Below, piece after piece: positions 43,608 through 53,479 of a DNA stretch of 64,000 nt; position 1 is the stretch's first letter; every line of letters starts with the position of its first letter. The stretch covers positions 1-64,000 of the forward strand of contig NZ_FRDJ01000002.1 of assembly GCF_900143265.1 (NCBI RefSeq). Direction: 5' to 3'. The notes under the pieces were generated by a model. It was not told the origin of the DNA, ran no database searches, and saw only the letters and a program-made list of their open reading frames with translations. This DNA comes from Fervidobacterium gondwanense DSM 13020. Lineage in GTDB: Bacteria > Thermotogota > Thermotogae > Thermotogales > Fervidobacteriaceae. A program made the position numbers and the translations under genes.

Positions 43608-44214
43608 TACTGCAGTTCTCTTTGGGAGTTCCTTCAACCCTCCACATTTAGGACATCTTGTCATTTTTAATTACGCATTCAATTACTTCGATGCAGATTT
43701 CTATATTTTACCAACCAAAAATCCGCCACACAAAGCGATAAATGTTCCATTTGAAAAACGTTTCGAATGGGCAGTCAAAACTTTTCAGGTTTTTAAGTCG
43801 CAATATAAAGGTCTATACATAACCGATTTGGAAAAACATATTGAAGGAGTTAATTACGCCATATATAACGTGGAATACTTCTTGAATTATTATAGAAATG
43901 TAATACTTCTTATTGGGGAAGATGCACTTGGCAATATTGAAAAGTGGTTTAAATATGAAGAACTTTTGAGAAAATCAACACTTGCCGTGTATCCAAGGAC
44001 ACGCGATGGAAGGCTTTACAAACGTGGACACGATGTTCTCGGGGAGTTATATGATAAAGTACTCGAACTGGACTTTCCAATTATTGAGATCTCATCATCA
44101 GATATTAGGAGATTTGTACGAGAAGGGAAATCGATAACTGGCCTTGTTCCAACCGAAATAGAGGATGACGTCATCAAAACTTACCAACATTTAGAAGAGG
44201 GAGAGAGATGGTGA
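43558..44214 (+). CDS. nadD: nicotinate-nucleotide adenylyltransferase
   Basis: A 218-residue nucleotidyltransferase that adenylates nicotinate mononucleotide in NAD synthesis. The ATP-binding motif is [11 protein letters not shown] near residue 23, with LPTKNPPHK and the ISSSDIRR motif near residue 178, as in NadD. The ATG at 43558 lies within the obgE coding region, so the first 17 codons are read in two frames; GGTG a few bases before it may serve as the ribosome site. A shorter start (TTG at 43588) is possible, since residue 1-15 are not conserved family sequence. It belongs to a tight obgE-nadD-dus run. Confidence 0.9.
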   Translation: MEILYGLRELNSLSKNDTAVLFGSSFNPPHLGHLVIFNYAFNYFDADFYILPTKNPPHKAINVPFEKRFEWAVKTFQVFKSQYKGLYITDLEKHIEGVNYAIYNVEYFLNYYRNVILLIGEDALGNIEKWFKYEELLRKSTLAVYPRTRDGRLYKRGHDVLGELYDKVLELDFPIIEISSSDIRRFVREGKSITGLVPTEIEDDVIKTYQHLEEGERW

Positions 44215-45152
44215 AGAAAGCAAGTTTCCTTCCAGGAAATATTGGATTAGCTCCAATGGCTGGAATAACGGATTACACCTTCAGACGCATATGTTTTGCA
44301 CGCGGCGCTCACTTTGCTTTTACAGAAATGATTAGTGCAAAGAGTATTCTTATGAATTTATCTGTCAACGAGACTTATTTGCCAAGAGAAGATGAAAAGT
44401 ACAAAGTTGGCGTGCAGCTCTTCGGTTCGGATCCTTATGAATTATCTGAAGCAGCTTCAATTGTTCAAGAAAGAGGATTGTGGATTGATTTAAATGCGGG
44501 GTGTCCAGTTAACAAAGTAGTAAAAAAAGGTGCAGGCAGTGGTTTGTTAAGAGACCTTCATAAGTTAAAAATTATAGTGCGTGAGATGAGAAAGGTTGCA
44601 AAACGATTCACTGTTAAAACCCGTATCGGTTGGGACAAATACGAATTTGAAAAGATTTACGACATACTTGTTAGCGAAGGTGTGGACGCGATATTCATCC
44701 ACGGAAGAACTGCGAAGCAGATGTACTCTGGAGAAGCTGTATGGGATATCTACAATCCTGGACTTGTTCCGTTATACATAAGTGGGGACGTATATTCTCA
44801 TGATGACTTTAAAAGAGCAACTGAGAAATATGGTATGGACGGTGCTATAGTTGCCAGAGGTGCAATTGGTAACCCTTGGATCTTTTCTGGAGCAAAGCCG
44901 TCCTTGAATGAGAGAATTAAAACAGTCTTTGAACATATAGATGGCCTTTACAGTGAATACGGAACACATGGCGTTGTGGAGTTCAGAAAATTCATTGCAG
45001 GGTATACTAAGGACCTGCCATACGCACGGGAGTTTAGAAATGTGGCTATGAAAATTACAGACACCGATGAGCTAAAAAGAGCTTTCATCGAATACTTCCG
45101 AAGGGTTGAAAATGTACTCGAAGGTATTTATGCTCAAAACGAGAGGGGTTAA
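44208..45152 (+). CDS. dus: tRNA-dihydrouridine synthase
   Basis: A 314-residue FMN enzyme that reduces uridine in tRNA D-loops. Family marks are LAPMAGITDYTFR at the N-terminus, GVQLFGSDPYELSEAA, the catalytic Cys in DLNAGCPVNKVVKKGAG, KTRIGWD, FIHGRTAKQMYSG and GAIVARGAIGNPWIF. Which of the Dus types it is cannot be told. It overlaps nadD by seven bases. Confidence 0.93.
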   Translation: MVKKASFLPGNIGLAPMAGITDYTFRRICFARGAHFAFTEMISAKSILMNLSVNETYLPREDEKYKVGVQLFGSDPYELSEAASIVQERGLWIDLNAGCPVNKVVKKGAGSGLLRDLHKLKIIVREMRKVAKRFTVKTRIGWDKYEFEKIYDILVSEGVDAIFIHGRTAKQMYSGEAVWDIYNPGLVPLYISGDVYSHDDFKRATEKYGMDGAIVARGAIGNPWIFSGAKPSLNERIKTVFEHIDGLYSEYGTHGVVEFRKFIAGYTKDLPYAREFRNVAMKITDTDELKRAFIEYFRRVENVLEGIYAQNERG

Positions 45153-45155
45153 TGA

Positions 45156-45770
45156 ATGGGAAACGTATATCTCTTAAGACATGGAAGCACTGAATGGAAT
45201 GAACAACAACTATGGCAGGGAGTTGTCGACACAGAGCTGTCTAGAAAAGGATACGAGCAGGTGCGAAACGTTGCGAGACTTTTAAGGAACAAAAATGTCT
45301 CGAGAATATCCTCCAGTCCTATGAAAAGGGCTTTACAAAGTGCAAAGATAATCGCAGAAGAAATAGGGTATACTGGGCAGATCGAAATCGACAACAGACT
45401 TCGCGAATGTGAAATAAGGTTGTGGAACGGGAAGAATTTTGAACAAGTACTGACTGACCATCACAAAGAATTCAACGAATGGAGAACAAACCTTTATTCG
45501 AATGTAGATGGGGCAGAATCTCTAGCAAGCGTGCAAGAACGGATGTCCCAAGTTTTGTCAGAAATAATAGTTCACTATCCGAATGAAAATGTTATAATTG
45601 TTTCGCATGCAATTGCGTTGAGGATGTTAATTGCCAAAGTTCTCGGTCTTGTTCCACCTTTGCATCTGAACTTTGGACTTGACAATGCTTCACTGAGCTG
45701 TCTGTATGTGAGAGACGGTACAGTGAGAGTTAAGTTCCTAAACATTTCTGCGGACGAACTCATCTACTGA
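45156..45770 (+). CDS. histidine phosphatase family protein (phosphoglycerate mutase-like)
   Basis: A 204-residue member of the histidine phosphatase superfamily. The catalytic RHG motif is LLRHGSTEWN at residue 7, followed by SSPMKRALQSAKIIAEEIG, and the second His is in IIVSHAIALRMLIAKVLG. Length and motifs fit GpmB/CobC-type broad phosphatases better than cofactor-dependent phosphoglycerate mutase; a cobalamin-pathway role cannot be argued since no cob genes are present. It starts three bases after dus. Confidence 0.88.
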   Translation: MGNVYLLRHGSTEWNEQQLWQGVVDTELSRKGYEQVRNVARLLRNKNVSRISSSPMKRALQSAKIIAEEIGYTGQIEIDNRLRECEIRLWNGKNFEQVLTDHHKEFNEWRTNLYSNVDGAESLASVQERMSQVLSEIIVHYPNENVIIVSHAIALRMLIAKVLGLVPPLHLNFGLDNASLSCLYVRDGTVRVKFLNISADELIY

Positions 45771-45816
45771 ATTAAACATAACCCTAAGGTGATGTTGAAT
45801 GCAAGGAGGTTAAATA

Positions 45817-46032
45817 ATGAGATTGGTCTTAATAATATTAGGATTCCTGTTTCTCGCTTATATTGGCGTGAAAGTAATACCGCTTAAATTGAGATATGCG
45901 AATATTTTTTTTGCTCTTACTACAATCTTTCATATATTTGCTGCGTTCAGTTGGTCATATGTTCTTATATCCATATCTTTTGTTCTGATAATAATTTTCT
46001 TCCTCGCCCTGCTATACCTTTTTGGTTTGTAG
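45817..46032 (+). CDS. small membrane protein, unknown
   Basis: A 71-residue, strongly hydrophobic protein with two or three membrane segments (about 2-16, 29-45 and 49-70) and a short basic loop VKVIPLKLRYAN. The excellent ribosome site AAGGAGG before the ATG and the open spacing support a real gene. No family is recognised. It sits between the phosphatase gene and potABC, all on one strand. Confidence 0.7.
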   Translation: MRLVLIILGFLFLAYIGVKVIPLKLRYANIFFALTTIFHIFAAFSWSYVLISISFVLIIIFFLALLYLFGL

Positions 46033-46072
46033 CTTATTAATGAAAATCTAACGTTTTTTGGGAGTGGTTGAG

Positions 46073-47191
46073 TTGCCTGGAAGTAGCGTGAGCATTGTCG
46101 AAGTCGATAAGTACTTTGGAGATTTTCACGTATTGAAGAATATTAACCTTGAAATCAGAGAAAATGAATTCTTTTCTCTCCTTGGTCCCTCTGGCTGTGG
46201 TAAAACGACATTGTTGAGAATAATCGCTGGCCTTGAAGATGTGGATGATGGCGATGTTCTACTCGATGATAAAAGCATCATTCACTTGCCACCAAATAAG
46301 AGACCAGTGAATACGATATTCCAAAATTACGCACTTTTTCCGCACTTAACTGTTTATGAAAATATAGCTTTTCCTCTAAGATTGAAAAAATTATCTGAAA
46401 ACGAGATAAAAGAAAAAGTTGAATGGCTACTATCACTCACTCGATTGGAAGAACATGCAAAAAAGAAGCCAACACAACTCTCGGGAGGACAAAAACAGCG
46501 CGTTTCACTTGCAAGAGCACTTGCGAACGAACCAAAAGTACTTCTTCTTGATGAGCCAGTGAGTGCACTTGATGCAAAATTGAGACAGGAATTGCTAATT
46601 GAACTTGATAATCTTCATGACAAGGTAGGCATCACGTTTATTTACGTTACGCACGACCAATCTGAAGCACTCAGTGTTTCGGATCATGTCGCCGTTATGA
46701 ACAATGGCATTGTTGTGCAGTACGGGACACCATATGAAATATATGAAAGCCCAGCGGATACATTTGTAGCAACGTTCATTGGTGAAAGTAATTTGATGAA
46801 GGGAACGGTAAAAGAGCTCATTTCTGAAAATTACGCACTTGTTGAATTTCCAACACTTGGGGACATCGTGTGTTTTAGGGATAAGCCATTGAACCTTGGC
46901 GATGATGTCTTGATAACTTTGAGACCTGAAAAAATTAGAATAAGTCATTCGAAACCGCAATTGTCTGCAGATTCATACACAAATATCGTTCACGGGATTG
47001 TTGATGAGACGATATATATGGGCTATCAAACGAAATATTTCGTTAGAACTGACGGTGGTTATATATTAAAGGTCTATAAACAACATGCTAGTTACCTCTT
47101 GGATGAAAAGATAATCCAGTGGAAAGACGAAGTTTATATGTACTGGAATCCAGACGATAGTTTCATCGTGGAGGTAGAAAGAGTTGATTAA
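46073..47191 (+). CDS. potA: spermidine/putrescine ABC transporter ATPase
   Basis: A 372-residue ABC ATPase of the PotA type. Walker A is GPSGCGKTT, the signature LSGGQKQRVSLARAL, Walker B VLLLDEPVSALD, and the switch His is in VTHDQSEALSVSD. The C-terminal 120 residues form the TOBE/OB-fold regulatory region (LRPEKIRISHSKPQ). I chose TTG at 46073, eight bases from GGGAG; in-frame alternatives are GTG 46064 and TTG 46058. Its permease partners follow with overlaps. Confidence 0.93.
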   Translation: MPGSSVSIVEVDKYFGDFHVLKNINLEIRENEFFSLLGPSGCGKTTLLRIIAGLEDVDDGDVLLDDKSIIHLPPNKRPVNTIFQNYALFPHLTVYENIAFPLRLKKLSENEIKEKVEWLLSLTRLEEHAKKKPTQLSGGQKQRVSLARALANEPKVLLLDEPVSALDAKLRQELLIELDNLHDKVGITFIYVTHDQSEALSVSDHVAVMNNGIVVQYGTPYEIYESPADTFVATFIGESNLMKGTVKELISENYALVEFPTLGDIVCFRDKPLNLGDDVLITLRPEKIRISHSKPQLSADSYTNIVHGIVDETIYMGYQTKYFVRTDGGYILKVYKQHASYLLDEKIIQWKDEVYMYWNPDDSFIVEVERVD

Positions 47192-48044
47192 AGAATTGAC
47201 TAAGAAAACTTCCAAATTCAAAGGATACGAAAATTATGGGTTAACATATTTGATTTGGTTGCTGTTGTTCTTTTTGATTCCTGTCATAATTATCTTAGCT
47301 TACAGTTTTCTTGAAAGGGATTACCAAGGTGGAGTTAATTTCAACTTTTCCTTGAATGGTTACCGTGATATTCTAAATTTCAATTACTTAATTGTTTTTG
47401 GTAGAACTGTGCTAATATCCCTTATCTCATCAGCAGTATCGATTTTAATAGCGATACCTGTTGCATATTACTTAGCTTTCAGCAAATACAAAAATATATT
47501 ACTTCTGCTTGTAATTATTCCATTCTGGACAAATTCTCTGATTAGGATCTATGCTTGGATATTCATATTAGGTAACAATGGTCTTGTCAATCAATTCTTA
47601 ATTAAGCTTGGATTTATTGAATCTTACGTGAAGTTCATATACAACAATTTCGCGGTAGTTTTGGTCCTTGTTTATACATACCTGCCATTTGCTATTCTGC
47701 CCCTGTTTTCGTCAATAGAACGATTAGAAAAACAGATATTCGAAGCAGCTATGGATTTAGGTTGTACAAGGAGACAAACCTTCTTTAAAGTCTTGCTGCC
47801 AAATATTCGTCAAGGTATTGTGTCTGCGTTTGTCTTTGTATTTATTCCAGCGATAGGAACATATGCAGTTCCTGAACTTGTAGGTGGGAAAAACTCAAGA
47901 CTTATCGGTAACGAAATAGCAAGATTACTTACAACAGCAAGAAACTGGCCAGCGGCTGCAGCCATTTCTTCTGTTCTGCTTGCGATTACAATAATAGCTG
48001 TCCTATTTTTCATTTTCGGTGGTGAAAAACGTGAAGCCAGGTAA
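47184..48044 (+). CDS. potB: spermidine/putrescine ABC transporter permease
   Basis: A 286-residue permease with six membrane segments. The EAA loop FEAAMDLGCTRRQTFFKVLL followed by PNIRQ is the PotB/PotH form (DLGC instead of DGA). The start is TTG at 47184, eight bases inside the end of potA, behind GGAGGT. It pairs with the next gene, with which it overlaps. Confidence 0.92.
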   Translation: MIKELTKKTSKFKGYENYGLTYLIWLLLFFLIPVIIILAYSFLERDYQGGVNFNFSLNGYRDILNFNYLIVFGRTVLISLISSAVSILIAIPVAYYLAFSKYKNILLLLVIIPFWTNSLIRIYAWIFILGNNGLVNQFLIKLGFIESYVKFIYNNFAVVLVLVYTYLPFAILPLFSSIERLEKQIFEAAMDLGCTRRQTFFKVLLPNIRQGIVSAFVFVFIPAIGTYAVPELVGGKNSRLIGNEIARLLTTARNWPAAAAISSVLLAITIIAVLFFIFGGEKREAR

Positions 48045-48801
48045 TTTTGCTAAAGCTATCTTGATAACTGTTATGATTTTCTTCTACTTACCTATTTTCA
48101 TAGTTGTGCTTTTTTCGTTTAACTCGTCAAAATCACCCGAATGGACAGGATTTAGCCTTAAATGGTATGAACAACTATTCACGTCGTCTGCTCACATCTG
48201 GAGAACTTTTTTTAATTCTTTAATTGTGGGTATATCATCGAGTGCCATTGGTGTTATACTTGGTACTTTCGGAGCGGTTTCTGTATATCTCGGCAACAAG
48301 AAATTTAAGAAGATAGTCTGGACAACTACTTACATACCTTTCATAATACCGGATATAATAATAGGCGTTTCTTTGCTTGTTTTTTTTGCGACAATTCACT
48401 TAAGACTAAGCCTCTTCACAATATTCATCGCACATGTGACGTTCTCCATTCCATACACGATGATGATAATACTCACAAGACTACAAGACTTTGATAAATC
48501 AATCATTGAAGCATCTTACGATTTGGGTGCAACCAAGTTCATTGCATTGAGGAAAGTTATCTTTCCGATCGCATTACCAGGTGTAATAGCAGCATTTTTC
48601 ATGGCATTCACACTTTCCATAGATGACTTTGTGATTACATTTTTCGTTGCTGGTCCGAGTTCAACAACATTGCCACTGCAAATCTTTTCCATGGTAAGAT
48701 TTGGGATATCACCTGTAATTAATGCTATTTCTACGCTTCTTCTCATTGGAACTGTGATGATAAGTATCTTACTGAGACGGTATATAAGGTATATAATATA
48801 G
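48031..48801 (+). CDS. potC: spermidine/putrescine ABC transporter permease
   Basis: A 256-residue permease with six membrane segments. The EAA loop is IEASYDLGATKFIALRKVIF followed by PIALP, with the PotC-typical SIDDFVITFFVAGP motif downstream. GTG 48031 is preferred, six bases from GGTGGTG; two GTGs at 48019 and 48022 are in that ribosome site. The polyamine-binding protein PotD is not found next to it. Confidence 0.92.
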   Translation: MKPGNFAKAILITVMIFFYLPIFIVVLFSFNSSKSPEWTGFSLKWYEQLFTSSAHIWRTFFNSLIVGISSSAIGVILGTFGAVSVYLGNKKFKKIVWTTTYIPFIIPDIIIGVSLLVFFATIHLRLSLFTIFIAHVTFSIPYTMMIILTRLQDFDKSIIEASYDLGATKFIALRKVIFPIALPGVIAAFFMAFTLSIDDFVITFFVAGPSSTTLPLQIFSMVRFGISPVINAISTLLLIGTVMISILLRRYIRYII

Positions 48802-48849
48802 TTGAACTCACACTTGTTTCATATTAATACAGATGGTGGAGGTGTAGTT

Positions 48850-49683
48850 ATGGTACATGACGTAAAGGCTTACGTTGAAAGGGTTAAAAAAGCTGCTGAG
48901 TATTTGAAAGTTAAGGTATTGGAGCTTCCTGAGATTTGTATAGTCCTAGGATCCGGTTTACACGGTATCGCAGATAGCGTTGAAAACCCTGTAAGAATAT
49001 CTTACAAAGACGTTCCTGAGTTTCCGGTTTCGACGGCTCCGGGACATAAAGGCGAGTTGATATTTGGGAAACTTAACGGTAAGAATGTCGTGCTCATGAA
49101 TGGTAGATTCCACTACTACGAAGGATACCACATGAGAGATGTAACATTTGGTGTTAGGGTTATTCAAGAACTCGGTGTTAAGTACTTATTCTTAACGAAT
49201 GCTGCAGGAGGGCTCAATCCAGACTTTGAAGTGGGAAGACCGATGATAATCTCTGACCACATAAACATGATGGGTGACAATCCTTTGATTGGACCAAACA
49301 TTGAAGAGTGGGGCCCAAGGTTCCCGGACATGTCAAATGCGTATGATAAGGAGTTAAGGAAAATTGCAAAAGAAGTTGCTGGTGAACTTGGTATACCTGT
49401 TTATGAAGGAGTCTACGTTGCCGTCTCCGGACCAAACTTTGAGACTCCTGCTGAACTAAGGATGCTAAGATGGATGGGGGCAGACGCTGTTGGTATGTCA
49501 ACTGTTCCTGAGGTTATTGCTGCAGCTCACAGAGGTACAAAGGTTCTTGCCATTTCAGCAATCACGGATCGTGCAGTTCCTGATGACTTAAAACCATTAA
49601 CGGCAGAGGAAGTTCTTGAAGTTGCCAACAGAACAGGACAAATGATAGTTAAAATACTGTCGAAAGTTATTGAAAGACTATAA
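48850..49683 (+). CDS. punA: purine nucleoside phosphorylase (family 2)
   Basis: A 277-residue cytoplasmic enzyme that phosphorolyses guanosine and inosine to base and ribose-1-phosphate. It has [67 protein letters not shown] and [14 protein letters not shown], all characteristic of the trimeric PNP family; the Asn in the late SAITDRAVP region is not the common ITNxA form. The ATG at 48850 follows GGTGGAGGTG. The gene follows potC by 48 bases on the same strand. Confidence 0.94.
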   Translation: MVHDVKAYVERVKKAAEYLKVKVLELPEICIVLGSGLHGIADSVENPVRISYKDVPEFPVSTAPGHKGELIFGKLNGKNVVLMNGRFHYYEGYHMRDVTFGVRVIQELGVKYLFLTNAAGGLNPDFEVGRPMIISDHINMMGDNPLIGPNIEEWGPRFPDMSNAYDKELRKIAKEVAGELGIPVYEGVYVAVSGPNFETPAELRMLRWMGADAVGMSTVPEVIAAAHRGTKVLAISAITDRAVPDDLKPLTAEEVLEVANRTGQMIVKILSKVIERL

Positions 49684-49717
49684 ACAACGTGTAAATAAGC
49701 CAAAAGCTGGTGATTTT

Positions 49718-52003
49718 ATGTCTATTAAAACACGTCTGCTTTTGCTTTCAATTCTTTTGGTAGCGGTTCCATTAACAATTTCAATCTTATTTACCGTTAT
49801 CAATTTATCGAATGAAAGCACTAGAATACAAAATGAAGTTAAAAAGCAGCTCGGTGATCCAGAGGTTCTTTTCAAAGAGTTTTTCGATACATTTTCACAA
49901 GAACTTGAGCGACACATAAATGAATACAATGAAAAACTGGTATCAGCTGTAGAGAAACAAAAAGAAAGCGTCAGTGCAGCTTTTGAGAACGTTTACCTTG
50001 GTACACTTGAAAAAGAAGCAAATTCTATAAAGAACGTTGTTGAAAACCTTATTAAAGACAAAGTTGCTAATATTGAAAATCTTTCAAAGGTAGCTGCAAC
50101 TTCGAAAGAAGTTATAAACGCTGCTGCCGAGAAGAATTTGGACCTCGCTTTGAAAAGAAGCCTGCTCAATAACTATGTTGAACGTTCAATGTTCGATTAC
50201 ATTTCTCTTTGGACAACCGAACCCAGTGAACCAAAGTTGAAGATAAGGCCCTTTGTTAAGCTAAATGAGAAGTTTCTTGTGGAGTATGCTTACTCATTGG
50301 CACCTGGTGTTTCATCTACTTTGTATAAAGACTTGGAGTTTTCACAGTCGATTATTGAAAGGGCTAATAAAATATTGTCATCTCCATCAGCCTATTCCGA
50401 TTCCTTTGTTTTCAAAGGTTCCCAGGGAATATATATAGTCTCAATAAATCCAGTCATGCACCCCCAACTTGGCAACACAGTTACTGGTTTTGTAATATCT
50501 GCTGGTAGACTTACAGAAAGCTTTTTTGATGATATAAAAAGGCTTACAAATGCTGATTTAACAGTATATGTGGACGGTAAGGCTTACGTGACAACAAGGG
50601 TGAACGAATCCGGTGAAAGGGTCTCTGGTATCGATGAACCCTCAGAAGAAAAATATACATTCAAAGTTGGTAGTGATGAATATCTTGCAGTTAAAAGCGA
50701 CCTCAACGTTATGGGAGACAAGATCGGAACATTTGAAGTTGCACTAAGAAAAGAAGTTGTAACTGCACAGATTGAGATTCCTCAGCCTGAAAAGTTTCAG
50801 CTTCCTGAAATCAAAATGCCGGACATCAAAGTAAATGTTGATTTCAACCTTGCAAGGCTTGTAGTAATCAACTTGATAGTAGGTTTTGTGATTTTAGTAG
50901 TTGCCTTGATTGCATCTGTGCCGCTTATTAACAATATCTCGAAAGAAATAGTGAGATCCGCAGATATAATTGAGAAATTTTCAAATGGCGAAATCGTATC
51001 GTTTGATGTTAAGACATTTGGAGAATTTGAGCGTGTTATAGATTCTCTAAAGGGATTGTCCGAGAACCTTGTAGACTATGCAAAGGATATGAAAGAGAGT
51101 TCAAAAGAGTTGAATACCGAAGTTGAGCAGGTTACAACCATAAGAGATACGCTCGAAAGATCTGTTTCAGATTTCAGCGATTTTGTAGAAAACTACATTC
51201 TGAATGTTGAAGATGTGAAGTCCAAGATCATGACTCTTCAAAATACAGTCGATAGCTCTATGACTAATAATCAAAACCTTTCTGAAAAACTCTCTGATTT
51301 ATTGAAAGATATTGAACATGCACAGGCTGAGATATTAAAGAACGTTGCCCTAATAGAAGAAATGAACGATTCAGTCAATTCTAACGTTGAAGTGTTTTCA
51401 AAGTTCAGTACGACGGTTCAGAGAACTATAGAAAAGTTCTCTTCAATAAAAGAATCAATAGCAAAAATACAAAATGTTGCATCACAAACTAATTTACTTG
51501 CACTAAATGCGGCAATCGAAGCAGCAAGGGCAGGAGAAGCTGGTAGAGGTTTTGCTGTTGTTGCAGATGAGGTTATGAAATTATCTGTTGAAATAAACAC
51601 ACTTTCCAAGAACCTCGTGAAAGAAGTTGATACCTACACTAATGACCTCAGAGAGCTTGACCAATTGTATGAAAGCTCCGGTGAGAAATTCAAAAAACTG
51701 CAGCAGGCTAAGGAAGAATTTTCCTCGAATTATTATACAGTGATAGAAAAAGTTCAAAATATAGGCAGTTTGAGCGCACAAGTTGGAATGCAAATAGAAG
51801 AGAACAGTCAGGCGTTTGCTCAGATAGAAGGCCTCATGGATGATGTTGCAAATTCGATAATTTCTTCTTCACAACAGTTGCAAAAGTTCAATGAGGATTT
51901 CAGAAGAATTACAAAAGTATTTGAACAACTCAGTGAGAGTACTGAAAAACTTAAGGTAATCTCGCAAAAGATGGAAAATATTTCTCGCTGGTTTAAGGTT
52001 TAA
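49718..52003 (+). CDS. membrane methyl-accepting chemotaxis protein
   Basis: A 761-residue chemoreceptor. One membrane segment lies at about residues 8-29, a large extracellular region of about 345 residues follows, and the second membrane segment is near 378-401 ([20 protein letters not shown]). The outer part looks like a helical bundle followed by a Cache-like beta domain ([20 protein letters not shown]). Just before the second segment is a proline-rich stretch, [21 protein letters not shown] and helical adaptors follow; the signalling tip is [20 protein letters not shown] then [10 protein letters not shown] near 590. The ligand is unknown. ATG 49718 follows GGTGAT; the open frame further upstream overlaps punA. 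A terminator follows. Confidence 0.92.
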   Translation: MSIKTRLLLLSILLVAVPLTISILFTVINLSNESTRIQNEVKKQLGDPEVLFKEFFDTFSQELERHINEYNEKLVSAVEKQKESVSAAFENVYLGTLEKEANSIKNVVENLIKDKVANIENLSKVAATSKEVINAAAEKNLDLALKRSLLNNYVERSMFDYISLWTTEPSEPKLKIRPFVKLNEKFLVEYAYSLAPGVSSTLYKDLEFSQSIIERANKILSSPSAYSDSFVFKGSQGIYIVSINPVMHPQLGNTVTGFVISAGRLTESFFDDIKRLTNADLTVYVDGKAYVTTRVNESGERVSGIDEPSEEKYTFKVGSDEYLAVKSDLNVMGDKIGTFEVALRKEVVTAQIEIPQPEKFQLPEIKMPDIKVNVDFNLARLVVINLIVGFVILVVALIASVPLINNISKEIVRSADIIEKFSNGEIVSFDVKTFGEFERVIDSLKGLSENLVDYAKDMKESSKELNTEVEQVTTIRDTLERSVSDFSDFVENYILNVEDVKSKIMTLQNTVDSSMTNNQNLSEKLSDLLKDIEHAQAEILKNVALIEEMNDSVNSNVEVFSKFSTTVQRTIEKFSSIKESIAKIQNVASQTNLLALNAAIEAARAGEAGRGFAVVADEVMKLSVEINTLSKNLVKEVDTYTNDLRELDQLYESSGEKFKKLQQAKEEFSSNYYTVIEKVQNIGSLSAQVGMQIEENSQAFAQIEGLMDDVANSIISSSQQLQKFNEDFRRITKVFEQLSESTEKLKVISQKMENISRWFKV

Positions 52004-52024
52004 CTCTTTCGTATATCTCCACAG

Positions 52025-52055
52025 GGTGGCTTTCATATTAGAGAGCCACCTTTTT
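52025..52055 (+). terminator. terminator after the chemoreceptor gene
   Basis: GGTGGCT (52025-52031) and AGCCACC (52044-52050) with a 12-base loop, followed by five T. Confidence 0.88.
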
Positions 52056-52073
52056 AGTTTTAAGCAAATATGT

Positions 52074-52079
52074 TATAAT
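52074..52079 (+). promoter_or_regulatory. -10 box of mnmE
   Basis: TATAAT lies about 45 bases before the mnmE start. The -35 region at 52051-52056 is only T-rich and overlaps the T-run of the preceding terminator. Confidence 0.4.
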
Positions 52080-52126
52080 AAGAATGTTGCAAATTAGGTT
52101 TAAAGGAGTGATTATTTATTAGCTTC

Positions 52127-53479
52127 TTGGCAGTCGAAACTGCGCAGAGAGATACTATCGTTGCGATCGCCACCCCACCGGGTACAGGTGCAATTGGTAT
52201 TGTAAGAATGTCTGGTGAAAGGTCATGGGAAATAATTCAGAAATGTGTTCGTAAGAGCATATACGATGAGAGAAGAATTCTTTATGGAAACTTTTACGAT
52301 ACAGATGGCAACGTTGTAGATGAAATATTGTTTGTGGGATTTAAAGCACCAAAAAGTTATACAGGCGAAGACATGGTAGAAGTGTATTGCCATGGTGGCG
52401 TACTGGTCACTCAAAAAATACTGGCCGAATTGATAAGACATGGTGCAAGGCTTGCAAAAAATGGAGAATTTACAAGAAGGGCATTTTTAAATGGTAAGAT
52501 AGATTTGATAAAAGCTGAATCAATACTCCAGATCATAGAAGCCAAGAGTGAGGAAAGCCTTCGATTAGCGATTGACAACCTTAAAGGTAAGCTATCTGAA
52601 GAGATAAACAGAGTTAGAAACTCTCTAATAAATATACTATCTAAAATCGAAGTTTCAATAGATTACGGTGATGATATAGAAGTTCCGCGCGACGAGATTA
52701 TGCAGGACATAGCTGATGTGGAACATTTTTTGTCAGACAAATTGGCTCACGCTGACAAGGGTATACACATCTCAACTGGCGTTACGCTCGCAATAATTGG
52801 AAAACCAAATGTTGGAAAGAGTACACTTTTGAACAGATTGCTTTTGGAAGATCGTGCTATAGTAACAGATATCCCTGGAACAACGAGGGACATTATAAAA
52901 GGTGAGATAAAGATCCAGGGCATTCACTTTGTCATATCAGATACTGCAGGTATTAGGCATACGGATGACTTTGTGGAAAAGATTGGAATTGAAAGGGCAA
53001 TAAAGGAAGCAAGCCAAGCTGATGTGGTCATATTCTTGCTCGATGCGACAACTGGTTTCACTAAGGATGACCAATATATACTTAATATAATTAAAGATAG
53101 CAATTTCATTCCGGTGTGGAATAAGATAGATTCTGGAAACAAAGTCATCAAAGTTTCTAAAAACAACGAAGATATTCTGCTCAGTGCATCGAGTGGTGTA
53201 GGATTGAGAGAACTCGAAGCAAAGATCGTTGAAAAGGCACAACCACTAGTAGCAGAGGGACAACTGTCACACATAACGTCCAAACGGCAAATTGAACATC
53301 TGAAATTAGTGAATGAAAATGTTGTCAAAGCTATGAGGTCGCTTAGAGAAAATTACCCACTTGATATCATATCAATAGACATCCGCAATGCATTGTCTGA
53401 GCTCGATAAGCTCCTCGGGAGAAATTTCACAGATGATTTGCTTGAGAACATCTTTGCAAATTTCTGCGTAGGTAAATGA
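52127..53479 (+). CDS. mnmE: tRNA modification GTPase MnmE
   Basis: A 450-residue GTPase that, with MnmG, modifies the wobble uridine of tRNAs. It opens with DTIVAIATPPGTGAIGIVRM, has the G domain inserted in a helical bundle (G1 GKPNVGKST, G3 DTAGI, G4 NKID) and ends in FCVGK, the C-terminal Cys motif CxGK of the family. The start is unclear. The TTG at 52127 is 16 bases from the ribosome site AAGGAGTG (52103-52110), while an in-frame ATT at 52118 has the ideal 7-base spacing and no ATG or GTG exists in this region. The protein would gain three residues from ATT. Confidence 0.95.
   Translation: MAVETAQRDTIVAIATPPGTGAIGIVRMSGERSWEIIQKCVRKSIYDERRILYGNFYDTDGNVVDEILFVGFKAPKSYTGEDMVEVYCHGGVLVTQKILAELIRHGARLAKNGEFTRRAFLNGKIDLIKAESILQIIEAKSEESLRLAIDNLKGKLSEEINRVRNSLINILSKIEVSIDYGDDIEVPRDEIMQDIADVEHFLSDKLAHADKGIHISTGVTLAIIGKPNVGKSTLLNRLLLEDRAIVTDIPGTTRDIIKGEIKIQGIHFVISDTAGIRHTDDFVEKIGIERAIKEASQADVVIFLLDATTGFTKDDQYILNIIKDSNFIPVWNKIDSGNKVIKVSKNNEDILLSASSGVGLRELEAKIVEKAQPLVAEGQLSHITSKRQIEHLKLVNENVVKAMRSLRENYPLDIISIDIRNALSELDKLLGRNFTDDLLENIFANFCVGK

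Noticed and set aside
48802-48849. Purine riboswitch before the purine phosphorylase gene
   Set aside because: The gap after potC is only 48 bases and holds no conserved junction or helices.
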